Numbered from the stretch's first letter, positions 8,982 through 19,150 are shown. The stretch: 64,000 bases of DNA from Varibaculum vaginae (GCF_900604285.1 NZ_UWNY01000001.1:496001-560000), one strand, 5' to 3'. Notes: a model not told the origin generated them from the sequence alone. Program-made: numbers and translations.

Positions 8982-9827
8982 TTGCTAAAAGTTGCCACCG
9001 TTAATGTGAATGGAATTCGCGCGGCATTTCGGAAAGGGATGGCTGCCTGGCTGGAACGCTCGGAGTCTGATGTGGTGTTGGCTCAAGAGGTACGAGCTAG
9101 CCAAGAGATAACCTCGGAACTTTTTGGGGATGACTGGCAGGTGACGGTGAACGCCTCCCAACTTAAAGGGCGCGCCGGGGTGGCGGTAGCAGTACGTAAA
9201 TCATCGCCCTGGTTCCTAGCATCATCAGAGGCGGACACGGTGCCGGTTGAGGTTCCCTCAGATGGAGGGCGCTGGTTAGAAGCAGTTTTAACCCGCGAAA
9301 ACGAATCTGGGGAAGTGGATACATGTCTGCGAGTAATCTCGGCCTATTTCCATTCTGGGGAAGTGGGAACTGAAAAACAAGAACATAAAATGGCGCATCT
9401 TGAACGGATCGGGGAGCGTCTGAAGCAATTATTACCCGCTGATGATACCGCGGAAAATGGGGAACCCCTAGTGCTGTTAGCTGGGGATTTCAACGTGGTA
9501 AATACCGAGCGGGATATCAAGAATTGGAAACCAAACCACAATAAGCGTGCCGGAGTCTTAGACGAGGAAATCGCGTTTTTAAATTGCTGGCGCGAGCAAG
9601 GGTGGGTGGACGTGGTCCGCGCCCTTGCCGGTGAGGTGCAAGGTCCCTATTCCTGGTGGTCATGGCGAGGTAAAGCCTTCGATAATGATGCCGGGTGGCG
9701 CATCGACTATCAGTTTGCCACCCCGGCGTTGGCAGAGATGGCGCGCACTCAGCAAGTTGACCGCGCACAGGATTATGATCAACGTTTTTCAGATCATGCC
9801 CCCGTGGTGGTTACCTACGAAATATAA
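8982..9827 (+). CDS. xthA: Exodeoxyribonuclease III / AP endonuclease
   Basis: Endonuclease/exonuclease/phosphatase-fold DNA repair enzyme that cuts at abasic sites. Motifs: VNGIRAAFRKGMAAWL at the N-terminus, the metal-binding Glu in LAQEVRA (Gln-Glu), AGDFNVVNTERDIKN, DAGWRIDYQFATP, and the catalytic SDHAPVVV near the C-terminus. The open frame extends upstream into the lipoprotein gene. A TTG at 8982 follows AAGGGGGAAA at good spacing and places the conserved strand LKVATVNVNG right at the start, so I prefer it; ATG 8961 is the alternative. Last gene of the riboswitch-led operon. Confidence 0.9.
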   Translation: MLKVATVNVNGIRAAFRKGMAAWLERSESDVVLAQEVRASQEITSELFGDDWQVTVNASQLKGRAGVAVAVRKSSPWFLASSEADTVPVEVPSDGGRWLEAVLTRENESGEVDTCLRVISAYFHSGEVGTEKQEHKMAHLERIGERLKQLLPADDTAENGEPLVLLAGDFNVVNTERDIKNWKPNHNKRAGVLDEEIAFLNCWREQGWVDVVRALAGEVQGPYSWWSWRGKAFDNDAGWRIDYQFATPALAEMARTQQVDRAQDYDQRFSDHAPVVVTYEI

Positions 9828-9828
9828 A

Positions 9829-9864
9829 GTCGCGCCTGCCAATAACTCTCCTGGCAGGCGCGAC
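9829..9864. terminator. Terminator between convergent xthA and fumC
   Basis: A 13-bp perfect stem GTCGCGCCTGCCA with its complement around a 10-nt loop, placed 2 bp after the xthA stop codon and 15 bp before the fumC stop codon. Confidence 0.85.
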
Positions 9865-9879
9865 CTAAATAGCTACTGC

Positions 9880-11280
9880 TTACTTACTGGCTTTCGGATG
9901 AGTCATATCGGCAACGTTGAGGGCATTATCTAGATCTGCCTCACTTATTTCTCCACGCTCGACAAACCCCAAATCCAGAGCCGATTCCTTTACTGTCATC
10001 TTTTCTTTCACCGCGTGTTTAGCGATTTTAGCGGCATTTTCATATCCGATGTAACGGTTAAGGGGAGTTACTATCGAAGCCGAAGATTCTGACAGTTCTA
10101 GACAACGCTCTGGGTTAGCTACGATTCCATCTACACAGCGTTCCGCGAGTAAACCAGCAACCGCTCCCAGGCAGTTAATCGACTCGAGCAGGTCAATTGC
10201 CATCACCGGCAGCATCACCAACAGGTCGAAGTTGCCTTGTGCGCCCGCGAAAGCGATCGTCTGGTCGTTACCAATAACCTGCGCAGCTACCTGTACGGTT
10301 GCCTCCGGCAAAACCGGGTTAATCTTTCCGGGCATAATCGAAGATCCCGGCTGCAAATCTGGCAAAGTGATTTCGCCGAGGCCGCAGCGCGGTCCGGAAG
10401 AGGCCCAACGTAGATCATTGGCGATCTTCACGAAGGAAACTGCTACTACCCGCAGCGCCCCCGACATCTCGACGAGGGAATCTTGCGCTGCTTGGGCTTC
10501 GAAATGGTTATCTGCTTGACGGAATGGCAAGTCCATATTTTCAGCGATGAGGGCAATAACGCGCTCTGAGAAACCTTCGGGAGTGTTAATTCCGGTACCG
10601 ACGGCAGTACCCCCTAAAGGTAGCTCTGCTAGGTTCTTTTCCGCATCCTTGACCCGGTCAATCCCCTTGCGTACCTGAGCAGCATAACCGGAGAACTCTT
10701 GCCCCAGCATAATCGGGGTGGCGTCCATTAGGTGGGTACGCCCCGCCTTGACGATATTGGCAAACTCTTTGGCTTTCTTTTCTAGGCTGGTAGCCAGCTG
10801 ATCCAGCTTCGGGAGTAGCGCGTGTTCGACTGCCTCGTAAGCGGCAATATGAATCGAGGAAGGGAAAACGTCATTAGAGGACTGGGAAGCGTTCACATGG
10901 TCGTTGGGGTGAACTTTGCTGCCCTTAAAACCGGTGGCCAAGGTAGCTACTACCTCGTTGGTGTTCATGTTTGAGGAAGTGCCGGAACCGGTCTGGAAAA
11001 TATCAATCGGGAACTGGTCGTCATGCTTGCCAGCAATAACCTCTTCCGCACCTTTGACGATGGCATCGCGGGTTTCAGCATCGATCACCCCTAGTTCGGC
11101 GTTAGCAATCGCAGCTGCCCGCTTGATTTGTCCTAAAGCCGCGATGTGATGGCTGGAAAGGGTGCGTCCCGAAATCGGGAAGTTTTCTACCGCCCTTTGG
11201 GTTTGGGCTGCGTAGAGAGCATCTTTGGGAACTCGAACTTCCCCCATAGTGTCATGTTCGATGCGATATTCTTCGCTCAC
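9880..11280 (-). CDS. fumC: Fumarate hydratase, class II
   Basis: Iron-independent fumarase of the TCA cycle interconverting fumarate and malate, 466 aa. The superfamily signature [16 protein letters not shown] is present, as are [30 protein letters not shown] and [16 protein letters not shown], which line the active site. Together with [27 protein letters not shown] at the N-terminus (read in segments) this is FumC and not aspartase or argininosuccinate lyase. Monocistronic, divergent from the next membrane protein gene; GGAGCTAAACGTG precedes the start. Confidence 0.95.
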   Translation of the reverse strand: MSEEYRIEHDTMGEVRVPKDALYAAQTQRAVENFPISGRTLSSHHIAALGQIKRAAAIANAELGVIDAETRDAIVKGAEEVIAGKHDDQFPIDIFQTGSGTSSNMNTNEVVATLATGFKGSKVHPNDHVNASQSSNDVFPSSIHIAAYEAVEHALLPKLDQLATSLEKKAKEFANIVKAGRTHLMDATPIMLGQEFSGYAAQVRKGIDRVKDAEKNLAELPLGGTAVGTGINTPEGFSERVIALIAENMDLPFRQADNHFEAQAAQDSLVEMSGALRVVAVSFVKIANDLRWASSGPRCGLGEITLPDLQPGSSIMPGKINPVLPEATVQVAAQVIGNDQTIAFAGAQGNFDLLVMLPVMAIDLLESINCLGAVAGLLAERCVDGIVANPERCLELSESSASIVTPLNRYIGYENAAKIAKHAVKEKMTVKESALDLGFVERGEISEADLDNALNVADMTHPKASK

Positions 11281-11452
11281 GTTTAGCTCCTTTAGTGTTT
11301 TTTTAAATACGGTTACTTACCTTCTAGCCTACCGGGGTTAGGTGCGAAGAACGTCCTAAAAATCCGGGGAAATACCTTTAAATTCGGCGCAGGTGTGATT
11401 TTGGAGGTGGAAGCACCTTAGACTGGGACTATCGACAGAAAGCAGGAGCAGT

Positions 11453-12334
11453 ATGAGCAACGATGCCTCAGAGGATAAACCTACCGAATACCTGCCCGGT
11501 GGGGCAATGGAAAATGCCTATGTCCCCCATGGCCGTCAGGTTAATCGGCGGATTACTCGACGGGTAGCGCAACCGGAACCAGATAGCGCGGAGCAAAGAA
11601 AAATAGCGGTACCGAATCCACCTGAGGGTGCGCCCTCAACTACTCCTGCCGCTGTTGCTTTCGAAGGCCAACCGCCGACTGAAGTTATTCCTCCAGTGAA
11701 CCATTCCCCAGTCGGTGGGGTGAGTGCCATGTCCTATCCGGATGGTAATAGTGGGGCTGTCCATACGCCATCCACCCAGGTTTTTGGAGGTTCTGGGGCA
11801 CCTAATTCTGCTGCGGGAGCTGCCCCGGTTCGCAGGCAATCGATAGATCCTGCTGCCACCACTCCGCAAGTAGAGTCATACCCGCAGGGAATACCGCCCG
11901 CCTATGATCCAAAGTTTGATCCGGAACAGTTGCGGGAAGACCAAGAATACGAGGAAGAACGAGCAGATAAACGCCGTTTGGTAAAAGTAGCAGCGATAGT
12001 GACAGCAATTGTAGCCATCCTGGTTGGAGCAGTGGTGATTATTGCGATGACTATCTCCGCTAAAGAAGTGGTGCCGACCGAACAGCAAACTAGTCCGGTA
12101 GAGAGCGTTTCCACCAGTTCTTCGGTCCCTGAAGCTACCCGGACAACTACCCACACTCAGCAACCCACAACCAGTAAACCCATGACCAGTAAACCAGAAC
12201 CTGAGCAACCGAGTGCGACGCAGAATACTCCTGCTGTCCCGTCTTCCCCCACGAAGGCGACACCTACTCCCGCTACTAATTCTCCAGGTACGGAAACCCC
12301 CAGTTCGGAACCTAGTGATCCTGCCGGAGACTAA
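11453..12334 (+). CDS. Single-pass membrane protein with disordered N- and C-terminal regions
   Basis: Unknown function, 293 aa. Residues 1-165 are polar, Pro/Gly-rich and low complexity with no signal peptide, so probably cytoplasmic. A charged patch (EEERADKRR) leads into one transmembrane helix at about 180-202. The remaining 90 residues are Ser/Thr/Pro-rich with TSKPMTSKPEPEQP-like repeats, as in wall-spanning linkers. The layout resembles actinobacterial envelope proteins with an intracellular regulatory tail, but no catalytic domain is visible. AGCAGGAGCAG precedes the ATG, and it is divergent from fumC. Confidence 0.7.
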   Translation: MSNDASEDKPTEYLPGGAMENAYVPHGRQVNRRITRRVAQPEPDSAEQRKIAVPNPPEGAPSTTPAAVAFEGQPPTEVIPPVNHSPVGGVSAMSYPDGNSGAVHTPSTQVFGGSGAPNSAAGAAPVRRQSIDPAATTPQVESYPQGIPPAYDPKFDPEQLREDQEYEEERADKRRLVKVAAIVTAIVAILVGAVVIIAMTISAKEVVPTEQQTSPVESVSTSSSVPEATRTTTHTQQPTTSKPMTSKPEPEQPSATQNTPAVPSSPTKATPTPATNSPGTETPSSEPSDPAGD

Positions 12335-12456
12335 GACATGGCGATGCAGTAAGTATTTGGGGAGCCCACGATTAACTCACTTTCTTTCAGGTCAACTTGT
12401 GAGTCTTCGAAGCGCGCATATCTAGCGCAGGACTCGATTTTTGGCAGGTAAAGAAG

Positions 12457-12485
12457 CACGCCCGGGGTCGGTGACTCCAGGCGTG
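12457..12485. terminator. Probable terminator, convergent membrane protein gene and ppgK
   Basis: A 9-bp stem (CACGCCCGG against CCAGGCGTG, one G-U pair) flanked by AAGAAG on the left and ATCTT on the right, lying between converging genes. Confidence 0.6.
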
Positions 12486-12518
12486 ATCTTGGAAAGTATC
12501 CAGGTAAAAGTGGGAAAA

Positions 12519-13277
12519 CTATCCCTGTTTATGTTGGTGGGCAGCCCCGGCAGCCGCTGCCCCCACAATCCCAGCAGTATTCCGCAATTTGGCGGGAATA
12601 ATTGGGGTGGAGATATCGATTAGGGGCAAGAATTTCTCGTGTTTGCGGGATACGCCGCCACCTACTACGAATAGATCCGGGCTAAAGAGTTTTTCCATTT
12701 CTTGGTAATACTTGGTTAGCCGTTTCGCCCATTTTTTCCAACCCAAATTTTCGCGTTTGCGCACCGCGGCGGAGGCGCGGGTTTCCGCATCATAACCGCC
12801 GATTTCGATATGTCCCAACTCAGTGTTGGGAAGCATTACCCCATCCACGAAAATCGCGGTTCCAATCCCGGTGCCTAAGGTAGTGAACACGGTGACTCCC
12901 GGCTGGTCTTTGAATACTCCGTACTGTTGTTCAGCTAGACCTGCAGCATCAGCGTCATTGAGGGTAGCTACTGGACGGCCAATAGCTCGCGAGAAAACTT
13001 CCACCGCGTTCTGTCCTACCCATTCCTGATCCAGGTTTGCCATGAAACGCACATTTCCGCCCGGAAGCGGACCGGGGAAACAAACTCCTACTGGTACGTC
13101 CTCGGGAAGCTCAAAATGAGCCAGTACTTCCGCGGCCGTTTTGGATACTGCCTGCGGGGTAGCTGGGTAGGGGGTATCAATCCGGAAACGTCCCTGGGTT
13201 AATTCTCCGGTCTCTAAATCGACTGGGGCGCCCTTAACGCCCGATCCCCCGATATCAATACCAAATGCGATAGCCAT
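12519..13277 (-). CDS. ppgK: Polyphosphate glucokinase
   Basis: ROK-family kinase phosphorylating glucose with polyphosphate (or ATP), a hallmark of actinobacteria. It has 252 aa, typical for PpgK. The phosphate-1 loop is FGIDIGGSGVKGAPVD, the catalytic Asp lies in ATLNDADAAGLAEQ, and TLGTGIGTAIFVDG is the second phosphate motif. The DLETGEL and TPYPATP segments after the first loop are PpgK-like and not those of NagK or Glk. It begins 3 bp after map, so the two genes are likely co-transcribed. Confidence 0.92.
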   Translation of the reverse strand: MAIAFGIDIGGSGVKGAPVDLETGELTQGRFRIDTPYPATPQAVSKTAAEVLAHFELPEDVPVGVCFPGPLPGGNVRFMANLDQEWVGQNAVEVFSRAIGRPVATLNDADAAGLAEQQYGVFKDQPGVTVFTTLGTGIGTAIFVDGVMLPNTELGHIEIGGYDAETRASAAVRKRENLGWKKWAKRLTKYYQEMEKLFSPDLFVVGGGVSRKHEKFLPLIDISTPIIPAKLRNTAGIVGAAAAGAAHQHKQG

Positions 13278-13280
13278 GAA

Positions 13281-14192
13281 TTACTCCTTGCTAGGCAGAG
13301 TCAGAATTTGTGCACCATCTTCGGTTACTACCACAGTGTGTTCAAACTGAGCTGTGCGTGAGCGATCTTTGGTGACCACTGTCCATCCATTATGCCATTG
13401 TTCCCACTCGATTGTCCCTAGAGTAAGCATGGGTTCGATAGTAAACACCATTCCTGGCTCCATTACGGTGTCATAGGAAGGAGCACAATCATAATGAGGG
13501 ACAATCAGACCGGAATGAAAGGCTTCGCCGACGCCGTGACCAGTGAAGTCGCGTACCACTCCGTAACTAAAACGCTTCGCATAGGCATTAATTACCCGGC
13601 CAATAATGTTAATTTCACGTCCTGGCTTAACCGCTTTAATTCCACGCATCATGGCGTTATAGGTGCGTTCTATCAGGAGCTGGGATTCTTTATCTACCTG
13701 ACCAACGCTAAACATGGCGCAAGTATCCCCATGTACCCCGTCCTTGTAGGCAGTAATATCCACGTTGATAATATCGCCTTCCTGCAGTGGCTTATCATCG
13801 GGTATTCCATGGCAAATTACTTCATTCACCGAGGTACATAGGGATTTAGGGAACCCCATATAGTCTAGGCAAGACGGGTAGGCGCCCTGCGCAACGATAT
13901 AGTCGTGACCGATTTTATCCAGTTCATCGGTAGTTATCCCCGGGCGAACGGCCTTTCCTACCAGCGCGAGAGCATCGGCCGCAATCCGTCCGGCAGCGCG
14001 AATCTTTTCGACAGTTTCCGGGGTTTTAGTGTCAGAGGCGGTGATTCGTTCGGGACCGTCATGAAAAAGGTATTCGGGACGCTCGATTTCTTTGGGAACA
14101 TCCAACTTGGGGCTAACATTTCCAGCCTCTTGATTTCCGAGTGGGGCGCGTTCAGCTAGTTCTTTCAGGCTAAGTCCTTGGTATTCATTCAT
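13281..14192 (-). CDS. map: Methionine aminopeptidase, type I
   Basis: Removes the initiator methionine from nascent proteins. It has 303 aa including a ~40-residue N-terminal extension before the pita-bread fold. Metal ligands are visible in order: the two Asp in DITAYKDGVHGDTCAMF, His in GHGVGEAFHSGL, Glu in FTIEPMLTLG and Glu in QFEHTVVVTEDG. The extension lacks the Cys/His zinc pattern of eukaryote-like type Ib forms; actinobacterial MapB proteins carry a similar proline-rich extension. First gene of a pair with ppgK. Confidence 0.93.
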   Translation of the reverse strand: MNEYQGLSLKELAERAPLGNQEAGNVSPKLDVPKEIERPEYLFHDGPERITASDTKTPETVEKIRAAGRIAADALALVGKAVRPGITTDELDKIGHDYIVAQGAYPSCLDYMGFPKSLCTSVNEVICHGIPDDKPLQEGDIINVDITAYKDGVHGDTCAMFSVGQVDKESQLLIERTYNAMMRGIKAVKPGREINIIGRVINAYAKRFSYGVVRDFTGHGVGEAFHSGLIVPHYDCAPSYDTVMEPGMVFTIEPMLTLGTIEWEQWHNGWTVVTKDRSRTAQFEHTVVVTEDGAQILTLPSKE

Positions 14193-14347
14193 GTCTCCAT
14201 CCTACGCGGGCAGGCAAATGTATCAGACTTAAAACATTCGTCGATGTAAGGATACGTAAAAGGGAAAGCACCGGCAGTTTTAAGGAATCTTAGGACTAAC
14301 GCGCAAGTTTGAAACAGGCAGAATAGCTGGGTCGGAGCCGGTAAACA

Positions 14348-15172
14348 CTAAAGGGAGTCGCGGGGAATGTACTGCAGCAGTTTCCCACTGGGAGCTTGAC
14401 CGAGGTTGAGGTCATCGCCCTCGCGCTGCGCAATATGCATCAGCTCTTGGTAGGCGAGCGCCTGAGTATCAACCTTTATGGAAGATATAGGAGGTCGTGA
14501 TACCTGGCCGGCAGGAGAATCGAAGCCGCCCACAACTGAGCCGTCCTGGGGAACCATCCTGCCGCATTCGCGTAGTCCATGCACAATTGCCATCGCAGTC
14601 GTATCGTCAATCGCGCAGAATCCATCCAAACTGGGGTGCTTTTGCGAAGCCCCTAACAGGTAGGAAGCAATGCTAGCGGGATCTTCGGGGAGTGCTAGTT
14701 GGATAGGAGCCGCGAGCCCTGTAGCCTGGCACACCATTTGAGCAAAGAAGAAATAGACGGTAGCGGCATTTTCAGGGTATTTACCCTGCCAGTGCACGAA
14801 AGCTAGATGGCGACGATTTCGTTTTACTTGGGCATCCACCTGAAGTTTAGCCATCTGGAAGGTAACTAAACTAGCGGGATTTTGCCGATCCTTCCCCTGT
14901 AGCAAAGAATCAATAACCGTTGCCCCGCATTTTGTTAGTTCCCCCAAAGTCTTGTCATCCAGCGGGAAAAGCGGCAAAACGGCGGCGTCCGTTCCCCTGA
15001 TAGTAGAAAGTAAATTATCGGGATGATCTTCTAAGTGAACTGTGCAAACGACGCTAATCCCCGCGCGGGCAAGCATAATTGTCATGTCGCGAAGTAAGCC
15101 AGAGTGAACCTCGCCAATATCGACAGAAGGCACAACGATATCGACCTTCGTTTTTCCAGCTAGCGTCGCCAA
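14348..15172 (-). CDS. LacI/PBP-like sugar-sensing protein lacking a helix-turn-helix domain
   Basis: A 274-aa protein matching the effector-binding half of LacI-family regulators: GKTKVDIVVPSVDIGEVHSG at the N-terminus is where the core normally begins, and DGFCAIDDTTAMAIVHGLRECGRMVPQDGSVVGGFD (read in segments, residues about 180-215) is the classic second-lobe pattern. The ~55-residue DNA-binding headpiece is absent; the TTG start has a strong GAGGAGG site 5 bp upstream, and the AT-rich sequence beyond shows no HTH in any minus-strand frame. It has no signal peptide, so it is cytoplasmic. It may be a sensor acting by protein contact, or a decayed regulator. Confidence 0.65.
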   Translation of the reverse strand: MATLAGKTKVDIVVPSVDIGEVHSGLLRDMTIMLARAGISVVCTVHLEDHPDNLLSTIRGTDAAVLPLFPLDDKTLGELTKCGATVIDSLLQGKDRQNPASLVTFQMAKLQVDAQVKRNRRHLAFVHWQGKYPENAATVYFFFAQMVCQATGLAAPIQLALPEDPASIASYLLGASQKHPSLDGFCAIDDTTAMAIVHGLRECGRMVPQDGSVVGGFDSPAGQVSRPPISSIKVDTQALAYQELMHIAQREGDDLNLGQAPSGKLLQYIPRDSL

Positions 15173-15210
15173 AGTGCCTCCTCAATTGCAAGTTTGATTT
15201 CATTCTACAT

Positions 15211-15225
15211 ATTAACGCTGTTAAT
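15211..15225. promoter_or_regulatory. Palindromic operator candidate between the LacI-like gene and pheS
   Basis: ATTAAC-GCT-GTTAAT: a 15-bp near-perfect palindrome 39 bp upstream of the LacI-like gene, with AT-rich flanks. Size and symmetry suit a LacI-type site, but no matching DNA-binding protein is encoded here. Confidence 0.35.
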
Positions 15226-15365
15226 CGTGCCTATCTTCACTCAATATCTTTATGACATTTACGTCTACGGAAAGTTTGATTTGTGGCCTGAAATTACCCC
15301 CGAATTTGCTTGGCAACTAAAGTGTAAGACAAACGAGACAACAAATATTTAAGAAAGGTGAACCT

Positions 15366-16451
15366 GTGTCTGACGCGACCACACCTATCTCCCCGCTAGA
15401 TCAAGAGGGAATAGCCCAGGCAGTTGCGGCTGCGGAAGCCGATTTTTCTGCTGCCGGCTCACTAGAAGAATTAAAGAGGGCGCGTGGGGCTCACCTGGGC
15501 GATAACGCGCCCATCATCCTGGCTAACCGGGAGATTCGCAACCTTGATAAGGCGGACAAAGCCCAGGCAGGAAAGAACCTGGGTGGGGCTAAAAAACAGT
15601 TACATGCCGCCTATGACCAGTGTCTAGCTGCCCTCGAGAAGGAAAAAGAAGCCCAAACCCTGGCGGCGGAGGCACTGGACGTAACCCAGGTAGCGCGGCG
15701 TTACCCGCAAGGCGCCCGCCATCCCCTAGAAACCTTGATGGAAGATATTTCTGACTTCTTCGTCTCTATGGGGTGGGAAATCGCGGAAGGTCCGGAAGTT
15801 GAACACGAATGGTTCAATTTTGATTCTCTCAATATCGACCCGGATCACCCGGCGCGGCAAGAACAAGACACTCTCTATATTGATGGACGCTCCTTGGGGG
15901 GAGAAACCCCAGGTGAGGGCAAACTGGTATTGCGCACCCATACTTCGCCGGTGCAGGCGCGAGTTATGCTTTCACGGGGAGTACCGGTCTATATTGCCTG
16001 CCCTGGGAAAGTTTTCCGCGCCGATGAACTTGATGCTACCCACACCCCGGTTTTTCACCAGGTAGAGGGGCTTGCAGTCGATAAAGGTCTGACTATGGCG
16101 GATCTTAAAGGCACCCTGGATCATTTCGCGCAATCCATGTTCGGGATGGAAGCCAAAACCCGGTTACGTCCCTCCTTCTTCCCCTTCACTGAGCCCAGCG
16201 CAGAAATGGATCTGTGGTTCCCGCAAAAGAAAGGCGGGCCAGGGTGGATTGAATGGGGTGGGTGCGGCATGGTCAACCCGAACGTGCTGGTCGCCTGCGG
16301 AATCGACCCGGATGTGTATTCCGGTTTCGCCTTCGGGATGGGGATTGAGCGCACCTTGATGCTGCGACATGGAATCACTGATATGCACGATATTGTCGAG
16401 GGCGACGTGCGATTTTCTAAACAGTTCGGTACTACCGGAAGGGGAAACTAG
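15366..16451 (+). CDS. pheS: Phenylalanine-tRNA ligase alpha subunit
   Basis: Catalytic subunit of the alpha2-beta2 phenylalanyl-tRNA synthetase, 361 aa. An N-terminal coiled coil (about residues 15-105) for tRNA binding is followed by the class II core: [30 protein letters not shown] (motif 2 region) and [18 protein letters not shown] (motif 3). The GTG start is preceded by AGAAAGGTG. No T-box or other tRNA-sensing leader could be seen in the 190 bp upstream. It is followed after 2 bp by pheT. Confidence 0.96.
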   Translation: MSDATTPISPLDQEGIAQAVAAAEADFSAAGSLEELKRARGAHLGDNAPIILANREIRNLDKADKAQAGKNLGGAKKQLHAAYDQCLAALEKEKEAQTLAAEALDVTQVARRYPQGARHPLETLMEDISDFFVSMGWEIAEGPEVEHEWFNFDSLNIDPDHPARQEQDTLYIDGRSLGGETPGEGKLVLRTHTSPVQARVMLSRGVPVYIACPGKVFRADELDATHTPVFHQVEGLAVDKGLTMADLKGTLDHFAQSMFGMEAKTRLRPSFFPFTEPSAEMDLWFPQKKGGPGWIEWGGCGMVNPNVLVACGIDPDVYSGFAFGMGIERTLMLRHGITDMHDIVEGDVRFSKQFGTTGRGN

Positions 16452-16453
16452 CA

Positions 16454-19102
16454 ATGCCATTTGTAGCGCTTGATTGGCTAAAAGATCACGTCGAGGTAGT
16501 GCCGGGCACGGATATCAAACAGCTTTCCTATGACCTGGTAAAGGTAGGTTTGGAAGAGGAAACGATTCATCCGGCCTCGGTAATCGGGCCCTTGGTGGCG
16601 GGAAGAGTGTTAACTCTCGATGCCCAGGAACAATCCAATGGGAAAGTTATTAACTATTGCCGAGTAGATGTTGGCGAGTTTAACGATCGTCCCGGTGAAG
16701 GTAAAGAGCCCTCTGAGCTACCTAGTCGCGGCATTATTTGCGGCGCCCACAATTTTAAAGTTGGTGATTTGGTAGTGGTTTCGCTGCCGGGAGCGGTTCT
16801 GCCGGGTGATTTCCAGATTGCGGCTCGCAAAACCTATGGACATGTTTCTGACGGGATGATTTGTTCTCAGCGGGAATTAGGTATTGGCGATGACCACAAC
16901 GGGATTATCGTCCTGGAACAGTTGCTACCCGAAAAGGCCGCAGCCGGGGAGCTGCCCGCTCCTGGCGAATCAGTGATTGAATTGTTGGGATTAGGGGAAG
17001 AAACCCTAGAAATCAATATCACCCCTGATCGCGGTTACTGTTTCGCAATGCGCGGGGTGGGACGCGAATACGCCCATTCCACGGGAGCTAAATTCACTGA
17101 CCTGGGGCTGGCAGAAAATCTGCCTTCCGGGGCAGTACCGGCGGCCACCGAGGATGGATTTGCGGTTAAAGTCGCAGACGAGGCGCCGGTTAACGGCAAG
17201 GTTGGGTGTGATCGTTTCGTCACCCGCATTGTGACCGGCATTGATGCCCAGGCTGCAACGCCGGATTGGATGGTACGTCGCCTAGAGCAGGCGGGGATGC
17301 GTTCTATTTCTTTGGCGGTAGATGCCACCAACTATGTGATGCTGGATTTGGGGCAGCCCCTGCATGCCTACGACCTGGATAAAGTATGCGAGCCGATCGT
17401 AGTTCGCCGGGCAAAAGCCAGCGAAAAGCTAACTACCCTCGACGAGGTAGAGCGCAGCCTGGATCCCGAAGATTTACTGATTACCGACTCCCCGGAAGGT
17501 GTGGAAGGTTCCCGTGTGCTGGGGCTGGCCGGAGTTATGGGAGGCGCCTCCACCGAAGTGACTGTCGATACCGTGAATGTACTGGTAGAAGCGGCACATT
17601 TCCACCCCACTTCGATTGCGCGTACTGCGCGGCGGCATAAACTGCCTTCCGAAGCTTCCAAACGTTTTGAACGTGGCGTGGATTTCGAGCTAGCACCGGT
17701 AGCTGCCCAGCGGGTAGTAGATATTCTGGTGGAATACGGTGGAGGCACCGACAGTGGGCGGGTCAGCGACCTCAATAACACTAAGCCGTTTGCGCAAATC
17801 GTAATGCCGCTGCACGAACCGGCACGGCTAACCGGGGTGGAATATGATCAGGAAACCATCACTCGCCTGCTAAAAGACGTGGGATGTCAGGTGCAGGTGG
17901 AAGACGGCAAGGTGATTGCCCAACCGCCTTCTTGGCGCCCCGATTTAACCGGACCGGCACACCTAGTAGAAGAAATTGCTCGGCTGGCCGGCTATGACAC
18001 TATTCCTTCGCGCAGGCCGCGCCCGATTGCCGGACGTGGATACACTCCCAAGCAGCGGGCTCGCCGGGATGTGGGGCGGGCACTGGCGCAAGGCGGCCTG
18101 GTGCAGGTACTTTCGTATCCCTTTATTTCCGAGGACGTATTTGACGCTGAACTGCTAGGGGAAAAGGATGTGCGCCGCCAAGCGGTGCGGGTAGCAAACC
18201 CACTGGCAGACGATCAGCCGTTGCTGCGCACTTCCTTGCTCGATACTTTGCTGGGGGTTGCCCGGCGCAATATTGCCCGCGGCAATGAGCAATGCGCGAT
18301 ATTTGAGACCGGTTTGGTTACTCGAGGGATGGGAACTGAACTCACCGGTTCTTTCGGGGTGGAACAAAAACCGGATCCCGATCAGCAGCGCGCCCTCGAA
18401 AAAGGAGTTCCTTACCAGCCTGAACATATCGCCGGTGTTCTAGTGGGACAAGCGGAACTTGCCGGTGCGCTGGGCACTGGACGCCCCTATGATTGGGCGG
18501 ACGCGTTGGAATTCGTCCATACGGTGGCGCAAACTTTGGCGGTACCGCTGCGCGTGCAAGGCAAAGATGGTCGCCAGCGTTTAGCCAACGATAACGTGAT
18601 GGGCGAGCCGGGTTCGCCCGAAGCAGTCGCACCCTTCCATCCGGGGCGTTGCGCCCGGATCGTGGTGCGGGGTGCCTGCGTTGGGTTGGCAGGGCAGCTG
18701 CACCCGGCAGTTTGCCGCAACTTCGGGTTGCCGGAATCTGCTTGTGCGTTCGAGATCGACTTCGAGAAGTTCACTGCCGCTATGCCGAAGAAAGATTTGC
18801 AGGTGAAGCCAGTGTCCTCCTTCCCGCCCGCGAAAGAAGATATCGCGTTGGTGCTGGATGCCGATATTCCCGCAGCTGATGTGCAGCAGGTGATTGAGAA
18901 ACAGGCGGGAGATTTGCTAGAGGAAGTACGTCTTTTCGATGTTTTCAGTGGCGACCAGCTGGGCGAAGGCAAGAAGTCATTGGCGTTCTCGGTGAAGATC
19001 CGCTCTGGGGAAGGCACGCTCAGTGCTAGCGAGATTCAGGCAGTACGCACCCGGATCATCAAGGCTACCGCGAAGAAGTTTAAGGCTACTTTACGCGCCT
19101 AA
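16454..19102 (+). CDS. pheT: Phenylalanine-tRNA ligase beta subunit
   Basis: Editing and tRNA-binding subunit, 882 aa, a usual length for the long bacterial form. Domains in order: OB-fold tRNA-binding domain (about 40-155, ending ICSQRELGIGDDHNGI), B3/B4 editing domain (about 215-400, with PLHAYDLDK and GLAGVMGG), B5 DNA-binding-like domain (about 405-480), the non-catalytic class II core, and a C-terminal FDX-ACB anticodon-binding domain (from SSFPPAKEDIALVLD to the end). Translationally linked to pheS. Confidence 0.96.
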   Translation: MPFVALDWLKDHVEVVPGTDIKQLSYDLVKVGLEEETIHPASVIGPLVAGRVLTLDAQEQSNGKVINYCRVDVGEFNDRPGEGKEPSELPSRGIICGAHNFKVGDLVVVSLPGAVLPGDFQIAARKTYGHVSDGMICSQRELGIGDDHNGIIVLEQLLPEKAAAGELPAPGESVIELLGLGEETLEINITPDRGYCFAMRGVGREYAHSTGAKFTDLGLAENLPSGAVPAATEDGFAVKVADEAPVNGKVGCDRFVTRIVTGIDAQAATPDWMVRRLEQAGMRSISLAVDATNYVMLDLGQPLHAYDLDKVCEPIVVRRAKASEKLTTLDEVERSLDPEDLLITDSPEGVEGSRVLGLAGVMGGASTEVTVDTVNVLVEAAHFHPTSIARTARRHKLPSEASKRFERGVDFELAPVAAQRVVDILVEYGGGTDSGRVSDLNNTKPFAQIVMPLHEPARLTGVEYDQETITRLLKDVGCQVQVEDGKVIAQPPSWRPDLTGPAHLVEEIARLAGYDTIPSRRPRPIAGRGYTPKQRARRDVGRALAQGGLVQVLSYPFISEDVFDAELLGEKDVRRQAVRVANPLADDQPLLRTSLLDTLLGVARRNIARGNEQCAIFETGLVTRGMGTELTGSFGVEQKPDPDQQRALEKGVPYQPEHIAGVLVGQAELAGALGTGRPYDWADALEFVHTVAQTLAVPLRVQGKDGRQRLANDNVMGEPGSPEAVAPFHPGRCARIVVRGACVGLAGQLHPAVCRNFGLPESACAFEIDFEKFTAAMPKKDLQVKPVSSFPPAKEDIALVLDADIPAADVQQVIEKQAGDLLEEVRLFDVFSGDQLGEGKKSLAFSVKIRSGEGTLSASEIQAVRTRIIKATAKKFKATLRA

Positions 19103-19120
19103 CAAAGATAATCCTTGGCG

Positions 19121-19150
19121 GCGGTGAGGGCGTAAACTCGCCCTCACCGC
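19121..19150 (+). terminator. Terminator after pheT
   Basis: A perfect 12-bp stem GCGGTGAGGGCG with its complement and a 6-nt loop, 19 nt after the pheT stop and followed by TAAAAATATC. It separates pheST from the oppositely oriented tRNA gene. Confidence 0.8.

Noticed and set aside
15181-15365. T-box or other tRNA-sensing leader before pheS
   Set aside because: No T-box sequence, specifier loop or terminator/antiterminator pair is seen; the region is AT-rich promoter DNA.
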